From assembly GCA_964369265.1 (NCBI GenBank), contig CAYJEV010000028.1:1-18106 (forward strand): DNA of 18,106 nucleotides. The letters are read 5' to 3'. Origin of the DNA: DAMCAP01 sp964369265. Its GTDB lineage: Bacteria; Bacillota; Clostridia; Oscillospirales; Ruminococcaceae. The notes below the pieces were generated by a model. The model searched no databases. It was not told the DNA's origin and saw only the letters and a program-made list of their open reading frames with translations. Positions within the stretch are counted from its first letter, which is position 1. Each line of letters starts with the position of its first letter. Below, piece after piece: positions 8,246 through 15,458 of the stretch. Both the position numbers and the translations under genes were made by a program.

Positions 8246-8302
8246 TTAAAATTCACTCTTGCTGATAAGAGCATTATTGTGCATAATTACAGCAATATCC
8301 AT
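8246..8302 (-). CDS. Possible 18-residue ORF between ruvA and ruvB
   Basis: A short ORF (MDIAVIMHNNALISKSEF) in the ruvA-ruvB gap. It has a plausible Shine-Dalgarno, AAAGG, eight bases before the ATG. It is in the same frame as ruvB and separated from the ruvB start by a TAA and ten further sense codons. An ATG two codons further up (8308) is an alternative start. The gap also contains inverted repeats (GTGCAT/ATGCAC and TTGCTG/CAGCAA). I recognise no homologue; it may be a chance ORF, a coupling peptide that brings ribosomes to ruvB, or a relic of a longer ruvB N-terminus. Confidence 0.2.
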   Translation of the reverse strand: MDIAVIMHNNALISKSEF

Positions 8303-8332
8303 GCACATTACCTTTCAAACTTGCTCTTTCTT

Positions 8333-8935
8333 CTAGCCTTTACTTGCTATTGCCTTTAAAGCGCCTTTCACAATATCATTTACTGAAACACTATCATCAA
8401 ATGAAGTCACAGCTAAGGCTGCCTCTGATGGAGTGTAGCCAAGAGCTACTAAGGCTGCCATCGCTTCCGATACATTGCCAGATGGCTTTGAAACTGATAC
8501 ACTAGAACTTACATCAACTGAACTTACCATTCCAGCGCCCATTTTGTCCTTAAGTTCTAACACAATTCTTTGAGCAGTTTTAGCTCCAATCCCTTGTGCC
8601 TTTGTTAGCATTTTGTGATCACCCGCTGCTATAGCTAAAGAGAGCTTTGATGGCTCCAACAATGAAAGGATAGACAACGCAGATTTAGGACCAACACCAG
8701 AAACTCCTGTTAAAAGCCTAAAGCACTCCTGTTCTTCTGCATCATAAAAGGCAAACAACTCGACTCCCTCTTGCCTTACTAGCATTGTTGTTAGCACCTC
8801 AGCTTCCTCTCCAACTGAAGGAAGATTAGATCTAGTATATAGAGATATAAAGCAACCATACCCGACCCCAGAGCATTCAATTACTATGAAATTAGGGGTT
8901 GCTTTTTTAAGTTTACCATTTAGTGAGTATATCAT
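8333..8935 (-). CDS. ruvA: Holliday junction branch-migration protein RuvA
   Basis: Binds four-way DNA junctions as a tetramer and loads RuvB. 200 residues, normal length. Domain I is an OB-fold (1-65, starting MIYSLNGKL). Domain II has two helix-hairpin-helix motifs, GVSGVGPKSA (77-86) and GIGAKTAQRI (115-124). After a serine/valine-rich linker (about 136-152), domain III (155-199) is the RuvB-contacting UBA-like module with ALVALGYTPSEA. ATG 8935 follows the ruvC stop by 17 bases, with AAAGGA about 11 bases upstream. The order ruvC-ruvA-ruvB is the common one. Secure. Confidence 0.95.
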   Translation of the reverse strand: MIYSLNGKLKKATPNFIVIECSGVGYGCFISLYTRSNLPSVGEEAEVLTTMLVRQEGVELFAFYDAEEQECFRLLTGVSGVGPKSALSILSLLEPSKLSLAIAAGDHKMLTKAQGIGAKTAQRIVLELKDKMGAGMVSSVDVSSSVSVSKPSGNVSEAMAALVALGYTPSEAALAVTSFDDSVSVNDIVKGALKAIASKG

Positions 8936-8952
8936 TTTTTAGGCGATCCTTT

Positions 8953-9501
8953 CTATTTAATTGAGAATCTATTATTGTTCTTCTTTTCTTTTAAAAGAGC
9001 TTTTTCTAAAGCGTTCATACCGCCAAGCAATGAGCCGCTAGAATGAGCATGGCAAATTGCAACAGCAAGGGCATCGGCAACATCATCTGGTTTTGGCAAT
9101 GAAGAAAGATTTAGAATTCTTTTTGTCATATCCATCACTTGCCTTTTTTCGGCTTTACCATAACCAACAACAGATTGCTTTACTTGAAGAGGTGTATATT
9201 CATGAATAGTTAAATGGTGCAGTTGAGCCGCTAAGATTATAACCCCTCTAGCTTGCGCAACAGAAATCGCTGTCTTTTGGTTGGTAGTAAAAAATAACTG
9301 CTCAACCGAAATAGCAACTGGATTGTGTTTTTCTATTACATATTCAAGACCATGAAAAACTTCTTGCAAACGCTCTGGCATTGGTGTTCCAGCTTCTGTT
9401 GTTATAGCTCCATATTCAACAACACTGAACTTTCCAGCTGTATAATCTATAATCCCCCAGCCTACTATCGCGTATCCTGGGTCAATTCCTAATATTCTCA
9501 T
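8953..9501 (-). CDS. ruvC: Holliday junction resolvase RuvC
   Basis: Endonuclease that cuts Holliday junctions after RuvAB migration; 182 residues, RNase H-like fold. The four metal-binding acids are present: D7 (GIDPG), E67 (SVEQLFF), D140 and D143 (KPDDVADALAVA). The C-terminus carries an extra basic tail (LKEKKNNNRFSIK). An ATG 17 codons upstream (9552) keeps the frame open, but ATG 9501 is preferred: it has AAAGG eight bases upstream, gives the family N-terminus MRILGIDPG, and the promoter at 9556-9584 would start transcription at about 9549, after the upstream ATG. First gene of the long minus-strand string. Secure. Confidence 0.95.
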   Translation of the reverse strand: MRILGIDPGYAIVGWGIIDYTAGKFSVVEYGAITTEAGTPMPERLQEVFHGLEYVIEKHNPVAISVEQLFFTTNQKTAISVAQARGVIILAAQLHHLTIHEYTPLQVKQSVVGYGKAEKRQVMDMTKRILNLSSLPKPDDVADALAVAICHAHSSGSLLGGMNALEKALLKEKKNNNRFSIK

Positions 9502-9555
9502 AATTATGACCTTTCCTTTCTTGGGAAGTTCACTTGCAGTCAAAATAATCATTTT

Positions 9556-9584
9556 ATTATAGCATATTCATATAAAATACGCAA
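9556..9584 (-). promoter_or_regulatory. Promoter of the ruvC-led gene string
   Basis: On the minus strand: -35 TTGCGT (9584-9579), 17-base spacer, -10 TATAAT (9561-9556), with a TG one base before the -10 (extended -10). Predicted start is near 9549, about 48 bases before the ruvC ATG. It is the only strong promoter seen for the minus-strand genes from ruvC to the left edge. Confidence 0.75.
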
Positions 9585-9606
9585 TATAAATATATATAAT
9601 ATGATA

Positions 9607-9630
9607 GCAAAAAACTAAAAGTTTTTTAGC
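9607..9630. repeat. AT-rich inverted repeat between divergent promoters
   Basis: An 8-bp perfect stem (AAAAAACT 9609-9616, AGTTTTTT 9620-9627) with a 3-base loop, extended by GC/GC across one bulged A. It ends one base before the -35 box of the acetyltransferase promoter and lies upstream of the ruvC promoter. It could be an operator-like site or just a bent AT tract; no gene transcribed towards it needs a terminator. Confidence 0.35.
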
Positions 9631-9631
9631 T

Positions 9632-9660
9632 TTGACTTTATTTCTTCAATCTGTTATACT
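9632..9660 (+). promoter_or_regulatory. Promoter of the GNAT acetyltransferase gene
   Basis: -35 TTGACT (9632-9637), 17-base spacer, -10 TATACT (9655-9660); close to the sigma-A consensus. Transcription would begin near 9667, just before the Shine-Dalgarno AAGGAGG at 9678-9684. Confidence 0.8.
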
Positions 9661-9698
9661 TTTCTTATCATTATATTAAGGAGGTCTATAAGAATTAT

Positions 9699-10208
9699 AT
9701 GATTATTAGAAAAGAAATCAAATCTGATTACGATGAAGTATATGCTTTGATCAAAGCATCTTTCGCTTCGGCAGAGCATTCAGATGGAACAGAACAAGAC
9801 TTAGTCGTTAGGTTAAGAAACAGCGAAGAGTTTATTCCCGAGCTATCTTTAGTTGCCGAGGATGCAAACGGCATTATTGGCCATATCCTATTTACTAAAG
9901 CTAAAGTAAATAACGCTGACGTCCTAGCCCTTGCTCCCCTTTCTGTATTGCCTAGTTATCAACGAAAAGGCATTGGTACAGCTCTTATAAAAGAAGGACA
10001 TAATATCGCAAAAGAGCTTGGTTATGATATTTGTGTTGTGCTTGGGAGCAGCGAATATTATCCAAGACTTGGATACACTAAAGCAAGTGAATTTGGCATT
10101 GCAGCTCCGTTCCCTGTTCCAGCAGAAAATTTTATGGCGATTAGCCTAAACAACAATAAAGTAATGCTTAATGCTCAAATAGAGTATTCCAAAGCATTTT
10201 TTGAGTAA
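9699..10208 (+). CDS. GNAT-family N-acetyltransferase (YhbS-like)
   Basis: A 169-residue GCN5-related acetyltransferase that transfers acetyl from acetyl-CoA to an unknown amine. The acetyl-CoA pyrophosphate-binding motif A is present as LSVLPSYQRKGIGTALI (81-97; core Q-R-K-G-I-G-T at 88-94). The central strand is GIIGHILFTKA, and the C-terminal motif is VLGSSEYYPRLGY (114-126), the G-x-x-x-Y-Y-x-R-x-G-[YF] pattern of the YhbS-like group. Single gene with its own promoter and terminator, divergent from ruvC. The Shine-Dalgarno is a perfect AAGGAGG, but 14 bases from the only in-frame start, wider than the usual 5-9; no other start codon lies in frame between them. Substrate cannot be inferred. 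Confidence 0.85.
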   Translation: MIIRKEIKSDYDEVYALIKASFASAEHSDGTEQDLVVRLRNSEEFIPELSLVAEDANGIIGHILFTKAKVNNADVLALAPLSVLPSYQRKGIGTALIKEGHNIAKELGYDICVVLGSSEYYPRLGYTKASEFGIAAPFPVPAENFMAISLNNNKVMLNAQIEYSKAFFE

Positions 10209-10234
10209 GGCAGCCTTGGCTGTCTTTTGTTTTG
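10208..10234 (+). terminator. Rho-independent terminator after the GNAT gene
   Basis: Stem AGGCAGC (10208-10214) with GCTGTCT (10219-10225), one G-T wobble, 4-base loop, then TTTTGTTTT. It begins at the last base of the stop codon. Confidence 0.8.
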
Positions 10235-10236
10235 TA

Positions 10237-10265
10237 TTGAAATAACGCTTAGATTGGTGTATAAT
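10237..10265 (+). promoter_or_regulatory. Promoter of the GTPase-NYN fusion gene
   Basis: -35 TTGAAA (10237-10242), 17-base spacer, -10 TATAAT (10260-10265). The start near 10272 leaves a leader of only about 30 bases, so the long attenuator leader known upstream of tet(M) is absent. Confidence 0.8.
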
Positions 10266-10301
10266 ATAAAATCAAAGAAATAATAAAGTTTGGAGTATGC
10301 G

Positions 10302-12872
10302 ATGAAAAAATGCACTATCGGCATATTAGCACATGTCGACTCTGGCAAAACAACATTATCTGAAGCATTATTATATAAGGCTGGAGAAATAAGAAAGCTT
10401 GGCAGAGTTGATCATAAAAATGCTTTTTTAGATACACATGAGCTTGAAAAAAAGAGAGGTATCACAATATTCTCTAAACAAGCAACACTTACAATAAATA
10501 ACTCGCAATTCACATTACTCGATACACCAGGGCATATTGATTTTTCGACAGAAATGGAGAGAACCTTATCTGTTCTTGACTATGCCATACTTCTAATTAA
10601 CGCTACAGATGGTGTGCAAAGCCATACAAGCACGATGTGGAGATTGCTTCATAAATATAATATACCAACATTCATTTTTATCAATAAAATGGATTTAGCG
10701 AATGAAGACAAGCAATGCATAATTAAATCCCTTCAAAAAAGGCTTGGAGATAACTGCTTAGATTTTAGCGAAGAATTTCAAGACGAAAACTCAAAAGAAG
10801 CGATTGCCGTTTGTGATGAAACTTTAATGGAGAAGTATTTGAACGGCAAAATATTTAGCAAGGAAGATATTATAGCTGCAATAAGAGAACGAAAGCTATT
10901 CCCTATTCTAACTGGTTCAGCCTTAAAGCTTGAAGGTATTGACGAATTGATATCTGCACTAGATGAATATACTGCTGTAGAACGCAATTTAAATGAGTTT
11001 TCTGCTAGAGTGTTTAAAATATCTTTTGATGATCAAGGCAACCGTCTAACTCATATAAAGCTGTTTGGTGGAACTATAAAAGTTAGAGATAGTATTTTAA
11101 TAGCAGGCAAGTCAGAAAAAATAAATCAAATAAGAATTTATTCTGGCAATAAATTTAAAGCTGTTGATAATGTTAACGCTGGCGATGTTTGCTGTGTAAC
11201 AGGGCTTTCAGAAACCTTCGCTGGTCAAGCGCTCGGCGTTCTATCAGAAAAGGTTGAACCAGTATTGCAGCCTGTGTTAAAATATAAGTTATGGTTTAAC
11301 ACAGCTACCGATCCTTACACTGCCTTTTTGAAACTTAAAACACTTAAAGATGAAGACCCACTGCTGGATATTGTGTGGAATGAAATATATTCAGAAATTG
11401 AAGTCCATTTAATGGGCGAAGTTCAGATGGAAATATTAACTACCATCATTAAAGATAAATACGGTTATGATGTAATTTTTGGCGAGGAGTCAATTTTATA
11501 TAAGGAGACAATTTTAGATAAGAGCTTAGGAATTGGTCACTTTGAGCCTTTAGGGCATTATTCTGAAGTTCAGATACTACTAACACCAAATCCACAAGGC
11601 AAAGGAATAACAATTGATAATGCATGTCCTGAAAATATGCTTGATAAAAACTATCAGAATCTTATTCTTTCTCACATAATAGAGAAAGAACATATTGGAA
11701 TTTTAACAGGCTCCCCTATCACAGATATTAACTTCACTTTATTTGCTGGGAAATCTCATCTTGAGCATACAACTGGCGGCGATTTTAGACAAGCCACTTA
11801 TAGAGCTATTCGACAAGGACTTGCGATGGCTAAGTCTGTTTTGTTAGAACCATACTATGAGTTTACTCTAGAAGTTCCATCTGAAAACATTGGCAGAGCA
11901 CTATCAGACTTGCAAAAAATGCATGCAGATTTTAAAACAGACTACAGCTCTGATAACACAAGCATAATTACTGGCAAAGTTCCAGTTGTTCTTTCAAACG
12001 ATTATCACAGAGAGGTTTTAAACTATACTAAAGGGCTTGGAGTTTTTAGTTTCAGCTTAGCGGGTTACTTTCCTTGCCATAATCAACAAGCTATAGTGAA
12101 AGAAAAAGCTTACAATTTTGAAGCAGATATGCAAAACACCGCTGATTCCGTTTTCTGTGCGAATGGTGCTGGGTTTGTGGTTCCTTGGAACGAAGTCGAT
12201 AAATACAAGCATATAAATTTAGAATGGAAAGCAAGAGAGCAATTCAAACAGGAGAAAATACAGTCTAAAAAGTATTATGATAGCCCTTATACAGGCTCTT
12301 TCGAGGATGATAAAGAGCTAATGGCTATTTTCGAGAGAACTTATGGTTCAATAAATAAAACACCAGACGAATTCTTTCGCCCTACTAAAAAAACACATCT
12401 CTCTGAAAGCTATTCATTACCTAGAAAACAAATTAAAGGACCAGGCTTTCTTTTAGTAGATGGTTATAACATCATTTTCGCTTGGGATGATTTAAAAAAG
12501 CTTGCAGACACTAATATTGAAGCAGCTAGAAGCGCACTAGTAAATATTCTCTCTAACTATCAGGCTTTTATCGGCAGCGAGGTCATATTAGTTTTTGATG
12601 CATATAAAGTTAAAGGACATAAGGGCGAAGTTGAAAAAGTGCATAATATAAGTGTTGTGTACACTAAAGAGGCAGAAACAGCAGACCTTTATATCGAAAA
12701 AACAACAAAAACACTTGCCAAAAATAACTATGTTCGTGTTGCCACTTCTGACCATCTTGAGCAGTTAATTATTTTAGGGCATGGAGCCTTGAGGGTTTCA
12801 GCCTCTGCCTTTAGAGAGGAAGTAATGGAAGCAAATAAAAACATCTCTGAAATAATCTCGAAAAGAAAGTAA
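10302..12872 (+). CDS. Tet(M)/EF-G-like ribosomal GTPase fused to a YacP/Rae1-type NYN RNase domain
   Basis: An 856-residue protein. Residues 1 to about 635 follow the EF-G/ribosomal-protection-protein layout: P-loop AHVDSGKT (10-17), RGIT (52-55), DTPGH (74-78), NKMD (128-131), G5 near GSAL (205-208), then domains II-V; domain IV includes HTTGGDFR at about 489-496. Tet(M)-type proteins end near residue 640; here a charged linker (about 636-715) leads to a NYN/YacP domain: LLVDGYNII (717-725), VILVFDAY (761-768), KEAETAD (789-795), VATSD (813-817), GHGALR (826-831). Its acidic residues D720, D766, D795 and D817 are all kept, so an active nuclease is plausible. YacP (Rae1) of Bacillus cuts mRNA in the ribosomal A site. 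ATG 10302 has GGAG six bases upstream; a TTG four codons earlier is rejected. Single gene with own promoter and terminator. Tetracycline resistance is not assured. Confidence 0.88.
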   Translation: MKKCTIGILAHVDSGKTTLSEALLYKAGEIRKLGRVDHKNAFLDTHELEKKRGITIFSKQATLTINNSQFTLLDTPGHIDFSTEMERTLSVLDYAILLINATDGVQSHTSTMWRLLHKYNIPTFIFINKMDLANEDKQCIIKSLQKRLGDNCLDFSEEFQDENSKEAIAVCDETLMEKYLNGKIFSKEDIIAAIRERKLFPILTGSALKLEGIDELISALDEYTAVERNLNEFSARVFKISFDDQGNRLTHIKLFGGTIKVRDSILIAGKSEKINQIRIYSGNKFKAVDNVNAGDVCCVTGLSETFAGQALGVLSEKVEPVLQPVLKYKLWFNTATDPYTAFLKLKTLKDEDPLLDIVWNEIYSEIEVHLMGEVQMEILTTIIKDKYGYDVIFGEESILYKETILDKSLGIGHFEPLGHYSEVQILLTPNPQGKGITIDNACPENMLDKNYQNLILSHIIEKEHIGILTGSPITDINFTLFAGKSHLEHTTGGDFRQATYRAIRQGLAMAKSVLLEPYYEFTLEVPSENIGRALSDLQKMHADFKTDYSSDNTSIITGKVPVVLSNDYHREVLNYTKGLGVFSFSLAGYFPCHNQQAIVKEKAYNFEADMQNTADSVFCANGAGFVVPWNEVDKYKHINLEWKAREQFKQEKIQSKKYYDSPYTGSFEDDKELMAIFERTYGSINKTPDEFFRPTKKTHLSESYSLPRKQIKGPGFLLVDGYNIIFAWDDLKKLADTNIEAARSALVNILSNYQAFIGSEVILVFDAYKVKGHKGEVEKVHNISVVYTKEAETADLYIEKTTKTLAKNNYVRVATSDHLEQLIILGHGALRVSASAFREEVMEANKNISEIISKRK

Positions 12873-12877
12873 ATCCC

Positions 12878-12915
12878 AAAAGATAGCTTAGCTTTAGTGC
12901 TCTGCTATCTTTTTT
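12878..12915 (+). terminator. Rho-independent terminator after the GTPase-NYN gene
   Basis: Stem AAAAGATAGC (12878-12887) with GCTATCTTTT (12904-12913), a 16-base loop that can pair further (AGC/GCT), and six Ts. Starts five bases after the stop codon. Confidence 0.8.
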
Positions 12916-13076
12916 GTATATTGATGCTTGTAGTGGTAATGTTATTTAATAACTAATATAATCACAGTTTATAAATTTAATGGTGTTAATAATCCGAGTA
13001 AATTTACTTGAATTTTTCTATTATATTATTTTATTTTCAGCATTTTAATGAAATTGTGTTTTTTTTAACAAATGTA
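12916..13076. other. AT-rich intergenic stretch before the hydrogenase promoter
   Basis: About 160 bases, very AT-rich, with an eight-T run near 13059-13066 just ahead of the promoter. I see no ORF with a ribosome binding site, no RNA fold and no repeat. It may act as an UP-element-like or regulator-binding region for the hydrogenase promoter, but nothing specific is visible. Confidence 0.4.
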
Positions 13077-13105
13077 TTGACCAAGAGAAAAATATGCTTT
13101 ATAAT
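13077..13105 (+). promoter_or_regulatory. Promoter of the [FeFe] hydrogenase gene
   Basis: -35 TTGACC (13077-13082), 17-base spacer, -10 TATAAT (13100-13105). Predicted start near 13112 gives a leader of about 64 bases before the ATG at 13176. Confidence 0.85.
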
Positions 13106-13175
13106 GAAGTAAATATTGCAAATAGTTATCGACAAAGCGCGATTACGCAAGAATAATTTCAAATGGAGGTTATGT

Positions 13176-14666
13176 ATGAGAGGATTACATACTAATATAA
13201 CAACAATAAGAAGAAGAATTTTTAAGGAGATTGCAAAACTTGCTTATGAGCAGTTGCCGCTTGAAGTAGTCGATGAGATCCCTTTTAAAATACTTCCTTA
13301 TGAAACACCAACTTATAGAAACAATGTGTTTATGGAAAGAGCTGTTGTTGCCGAAAGACTAAGACTGGCTTTTGGGCTTCCAGTGCGCTCTTTTGATGAC
13401 CATCGTCCACTATCGCAAACTATCAAGAACATGCCTAAAGTAAATAAACCTTTTACTTCGGATCTTGTTAGCGTTATAAGCGTTGCTTGTAATGCTTGCC
13501 CTGAAAACTCCTTTAAGGTAACAGACACTTGCAGAGGTTGTTTAGCTCAGCCTTGTGTTGTTGTGTGTCCAGTAAATGCTGTTTCTTTGGTTAATGGTAA
13601 GTCACAAGTAGATAATGAAAAATGTATTAGATGTGGAAAATGCAAAGCTATCTGTCCTTATGGCGCTATTGTACATTATCAAAGACCTTGCGAAGTTGCC
13701 TGCGGTGTTGATGCTATTGAAAATGATCATATGAACAGAGCTAAAATCAATTATGATAAATGCGTATCATGCGGTATGTGTATTGTTAGTTGTCCGTTTG
13801 GTGCAATTGCTGATAAGTCAGAAATATATCAAATGCTTGGCGACATGATGTCTGGTATATCTATTTCAGCAGCTGTCGCACCAGCTATAGCAGGACAACT
13901 TGGAGAGAAGTTCTCTTTCACCAAAATAAGAAAGCTCTTTATTGAGCTAGGTTTTGATAATGTTGTTGAAGTTGCTTTGGGTGCTGATATTGGAGCTGTT
14001 GAAGAAGCCCATCATTTTGCCCATTCTGTCCCTGAAAAGCAAGAATTTTTAGCTACTTCTTGTTGTCCAGCTTGGAGCGTTATGGCAAAGAGAGATTTCC
14101 CTGAAATAGCTGATTTTATATCAGATAGTACAACTCCTATGATTGAAACCGCTAGAATTATAAAACAAAGGACACCAAATACGAAAGTTGTGTTTATAAG
14201 CCCATGTATAGCAAAAAAATCTGAGGCGACAAGAGAATCCGTTAAGACATATGTAGACTATGTAATCACCTTTGAGGAGCTAATGGGGATGATTGAAGCT
14301 AAAAACATTGATCTTAATGCCCTTGAAGAGATGGAGGATTTGCAAGACGCTTCAGCTACAGGACGTGGTTATGCTTGTGCTGGTGGTGTTGCTTCTGCTA
14401 TTGAGGCAAATGTCAAGAAGCTCTATCCAGATAAAGAGATACTAATCGACAGAGCAGAAGGCTTAGCTGATTGCAAAAAAATGCTTACACTAGCTAAGTT
14501 TGGTAAGAGGAAGGGCTATTTGCTTGAGGGTATGGCATGTCCTGGAGGATGTATTGGAGGGCCTGGAACAATTGCTGCTATTCCAAAAGCACAAAAAGCA
14601 AATAAAGATTATCAAAAATCAAGTCCTTATAATTTATCTGTTGAAAACCCTAATATTTCTGAATAA
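13176..14666 (+). CDS. Monomeric [FeFe] hydrogenase, group B type
   Basis: A 496-residue iron-only hydrogenase, catalysing 2H+ + 2e- to H2 or the reverse, probably cytoplasmic (no signal peptide). The N-terminal half carries iron-sulfur cysteines: CNAC (105-108), CRGCLAQPC (119-127), CIRCGKCKAICP (150-161), CEVAC (172-176), and CVSCGMCIVSCP (196-207). The H-cluster motifs follow: L1 TSCCPAW (294-300), L2 SPCIAKK (342-348), L3 EGMACPGGC (451-459). TSCCPAW and EGMAC-x-GGC, with the extra Cys-rich N-terminal segment, fit the group B (B1/B3) hydrogenases of gut Clostridia rather than group A. ATG 13176 is chosen over a TTG 20 codons earlier because GGAGG lies six bases before it. The gene is alone: no NADH- or ferredoxin-linked partner subunits and no HydEFG maturases are in the window. 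Physiological direction and electron carrier are unknown. Confidence 0.9.
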   Translation: MRGLHTNITTIRRRIFKEIAKLAYEQLPLEVVDEIPFKILPYETPTYRNNVFMERAVVAERLRLAFGLPVRSFDDHRPLSQTIKNMPKVNKPFTSDLVSVISVACNACPENSFKVTDTCRGCLAQPCVVVCPVNAVSLVNGKSQVDNEKCIRCGKCKAICPYGAIVHYQRPCEVACGVDAIENDHMNRAKINYDKCVSCGMCIVSCPFGAIADKSEIYQMLGDMMSGISISAAVAPAIAGQLGEKFSFTKIRKLFIELGFDNVVEVALGADIGAVEEAHHFAHSVPEKQEFLATSCCPAWSVMAKRDFPEIADFISDSTTPMIETARIIKQRTPNTKVVFISPCIAKKSEATRESVKTYVDYVITFEELMGMIEAKNIDLNALEEMEDLQDASATGRGYACAGGVASAIEANVKKLYPDKEILIDRAEGLADCKKMLTLAKFGKRKGYLLEGMACPGGCIGGPGTIAAIPKAQKANKDYQKSSPYNLSVENPNISE

Positions 14667-14698
14667 AATACAATTAATTTTTATATCTTAGCACTAAC

Positions 14699-14736
14699 AA
14701 ACAGCTGTTGCAAAATGAAGATGCAACAGCTGTTTT
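14699..14736. terminator. Bidirectional terminator between convergent genes
   Basis: A perfect 14-bp stem (14699-14712 and 14722-14735) with a 9-base loop, T-run on the plus side and a TTTG tail on the minus side. It serves both the hydrogenase (plus) and the queuosine transporter (minus), whose stop codons lie 32 and 9 bases away. Confidence 0.9.
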
Positions 14737-14744
14737 AAGTTTGG

Positions 14745-15458
14745 TTATATTGTTTCGTTTCTAAATTGTGGACTATTGTGTATTTTTCTTGCTAGATATA
14801 CAACAGGTGTATCACAGATGCTTGTAATTACAAATATTATATAACTGGATATTACTATATTTACTAAAACATCAATTTCATATATTCCATAGAAAGCGAA
14901 GAATGTATATAGTATACTATTTACTAACTGTGAAACTAAAGTTGAACCATTATTTCTAATCCATAAACCTCTCTGAGAATCTTTAAATAATGCAGTTGTC
15001 TTTGACCATATGTAATGATAAAACCAAACATCAAAGCGTTGTGCTATTATATACACAACGACACTTGCTATCATCAATCTCGGTGTGTTGGCGAATACTG
15101 CATGTATAGACTCTGAAGCCCAGTCGTTTGCATTAGGGGTGTATAACAGCCACGACTGTGATATTAAAACGAATGAGACATTTGCAAAAATGCCAATGTT
15201 AACAGCCTTTGTTGCAGCCCTCTTCCCTTCTGTTTCAGAAAGTATATCACTTACTAAAAAAGTTGAAGCGAAAAGAATATTGCCTAGAGTTTGTTCCATT
15301 CCAAAAGCATCCACAACTATAAGCACTTCTATATTAGCTGCTATTGTTGCAATAACTGTCCAGATGTATAGACCGCTCTTCCTGAAAATTTTATAGGCTA
15401 TAAGAACTGCTGTATTTATTGATATTAGCGATATTATTAGTAGTAATTCATTTGTCAT
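14745..15458 (-). CDS. Queuosine precursor transporter (YhhQ/QPTR, DUF165 family)
   Basis: A 237-residue membrane protein with about six or seven hydrophobic segments. Family landmarks are LVSDILSETEGKRAA (about 68-82), RFDVWFYHYIW (about 141-151) and RNNGSTLVSQLVNSILYTF (about 169-187), matching the YhhQ/QPTR family (Vut_1 domain), which imports preQ0/preQ1 or, in some bacteria, queuine. ATG 15458 overlaps the stop of the radical SAM gene in TAATG and has GGAGG nine bases upstream, so the two are coupled. Sitting behind a QueL-like enzyme and a preQ1 riboswitch, it most likely imports queuine or another Q precursor; exact substrate is inferred from context. Family call is confident. Confidence 0.9.
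   Translation of the reverse strand: MTNELLLIISLISINTAVLIAYKIFRKSGLYIWTVIATIAANIEVLIVVDAFGMEQTLGNILFASTFLVSDILSETEGKRAATKAVNIGIFANVSFVLISQSWLLYTPNANDWASESIHAVFANTPRLMIASVVVYIIAQRFDVWFYHYIWSKTTALFKDSQRGLWIRNNGSTLVSQLVNSILYTFFAFYGIYEIDVLVNIVISSYIIFVITSICDTPVVYLARKIHNSPQFRNETI

Noticed and set aside
9502..9552. Longer RuvC start at the ATG at 9552
   Set aside because: It lies at or before the predicted transcription start, has no Shine-Dalgarno, and adds 17 residues absent from the family.
10302..12872. Annotation as a tetracycline resistance determinant
   Set aside because: Domain IV tip residues needed for drug displacement in Tet(M) differ, no attenuator leader is present, and no mobile element flanks the gene.
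13116..13175. TTG start adding 20 residues to the hydrogenase
   Set aside because: The TTG has no Shine-Dalgarno and lies only four bases after the predicted transcription start (13112), whereas ATG 13176 has GGAGG six bases upstream.
14500..14691. 63-codon plus-strand ORF overlapping the hydrogenase 3' end
   Set aside because: Out-of-frame, Lys/Ile-rich product of AT-rich DNA, no Shine-Dalgarno, overlaps a certain gene.
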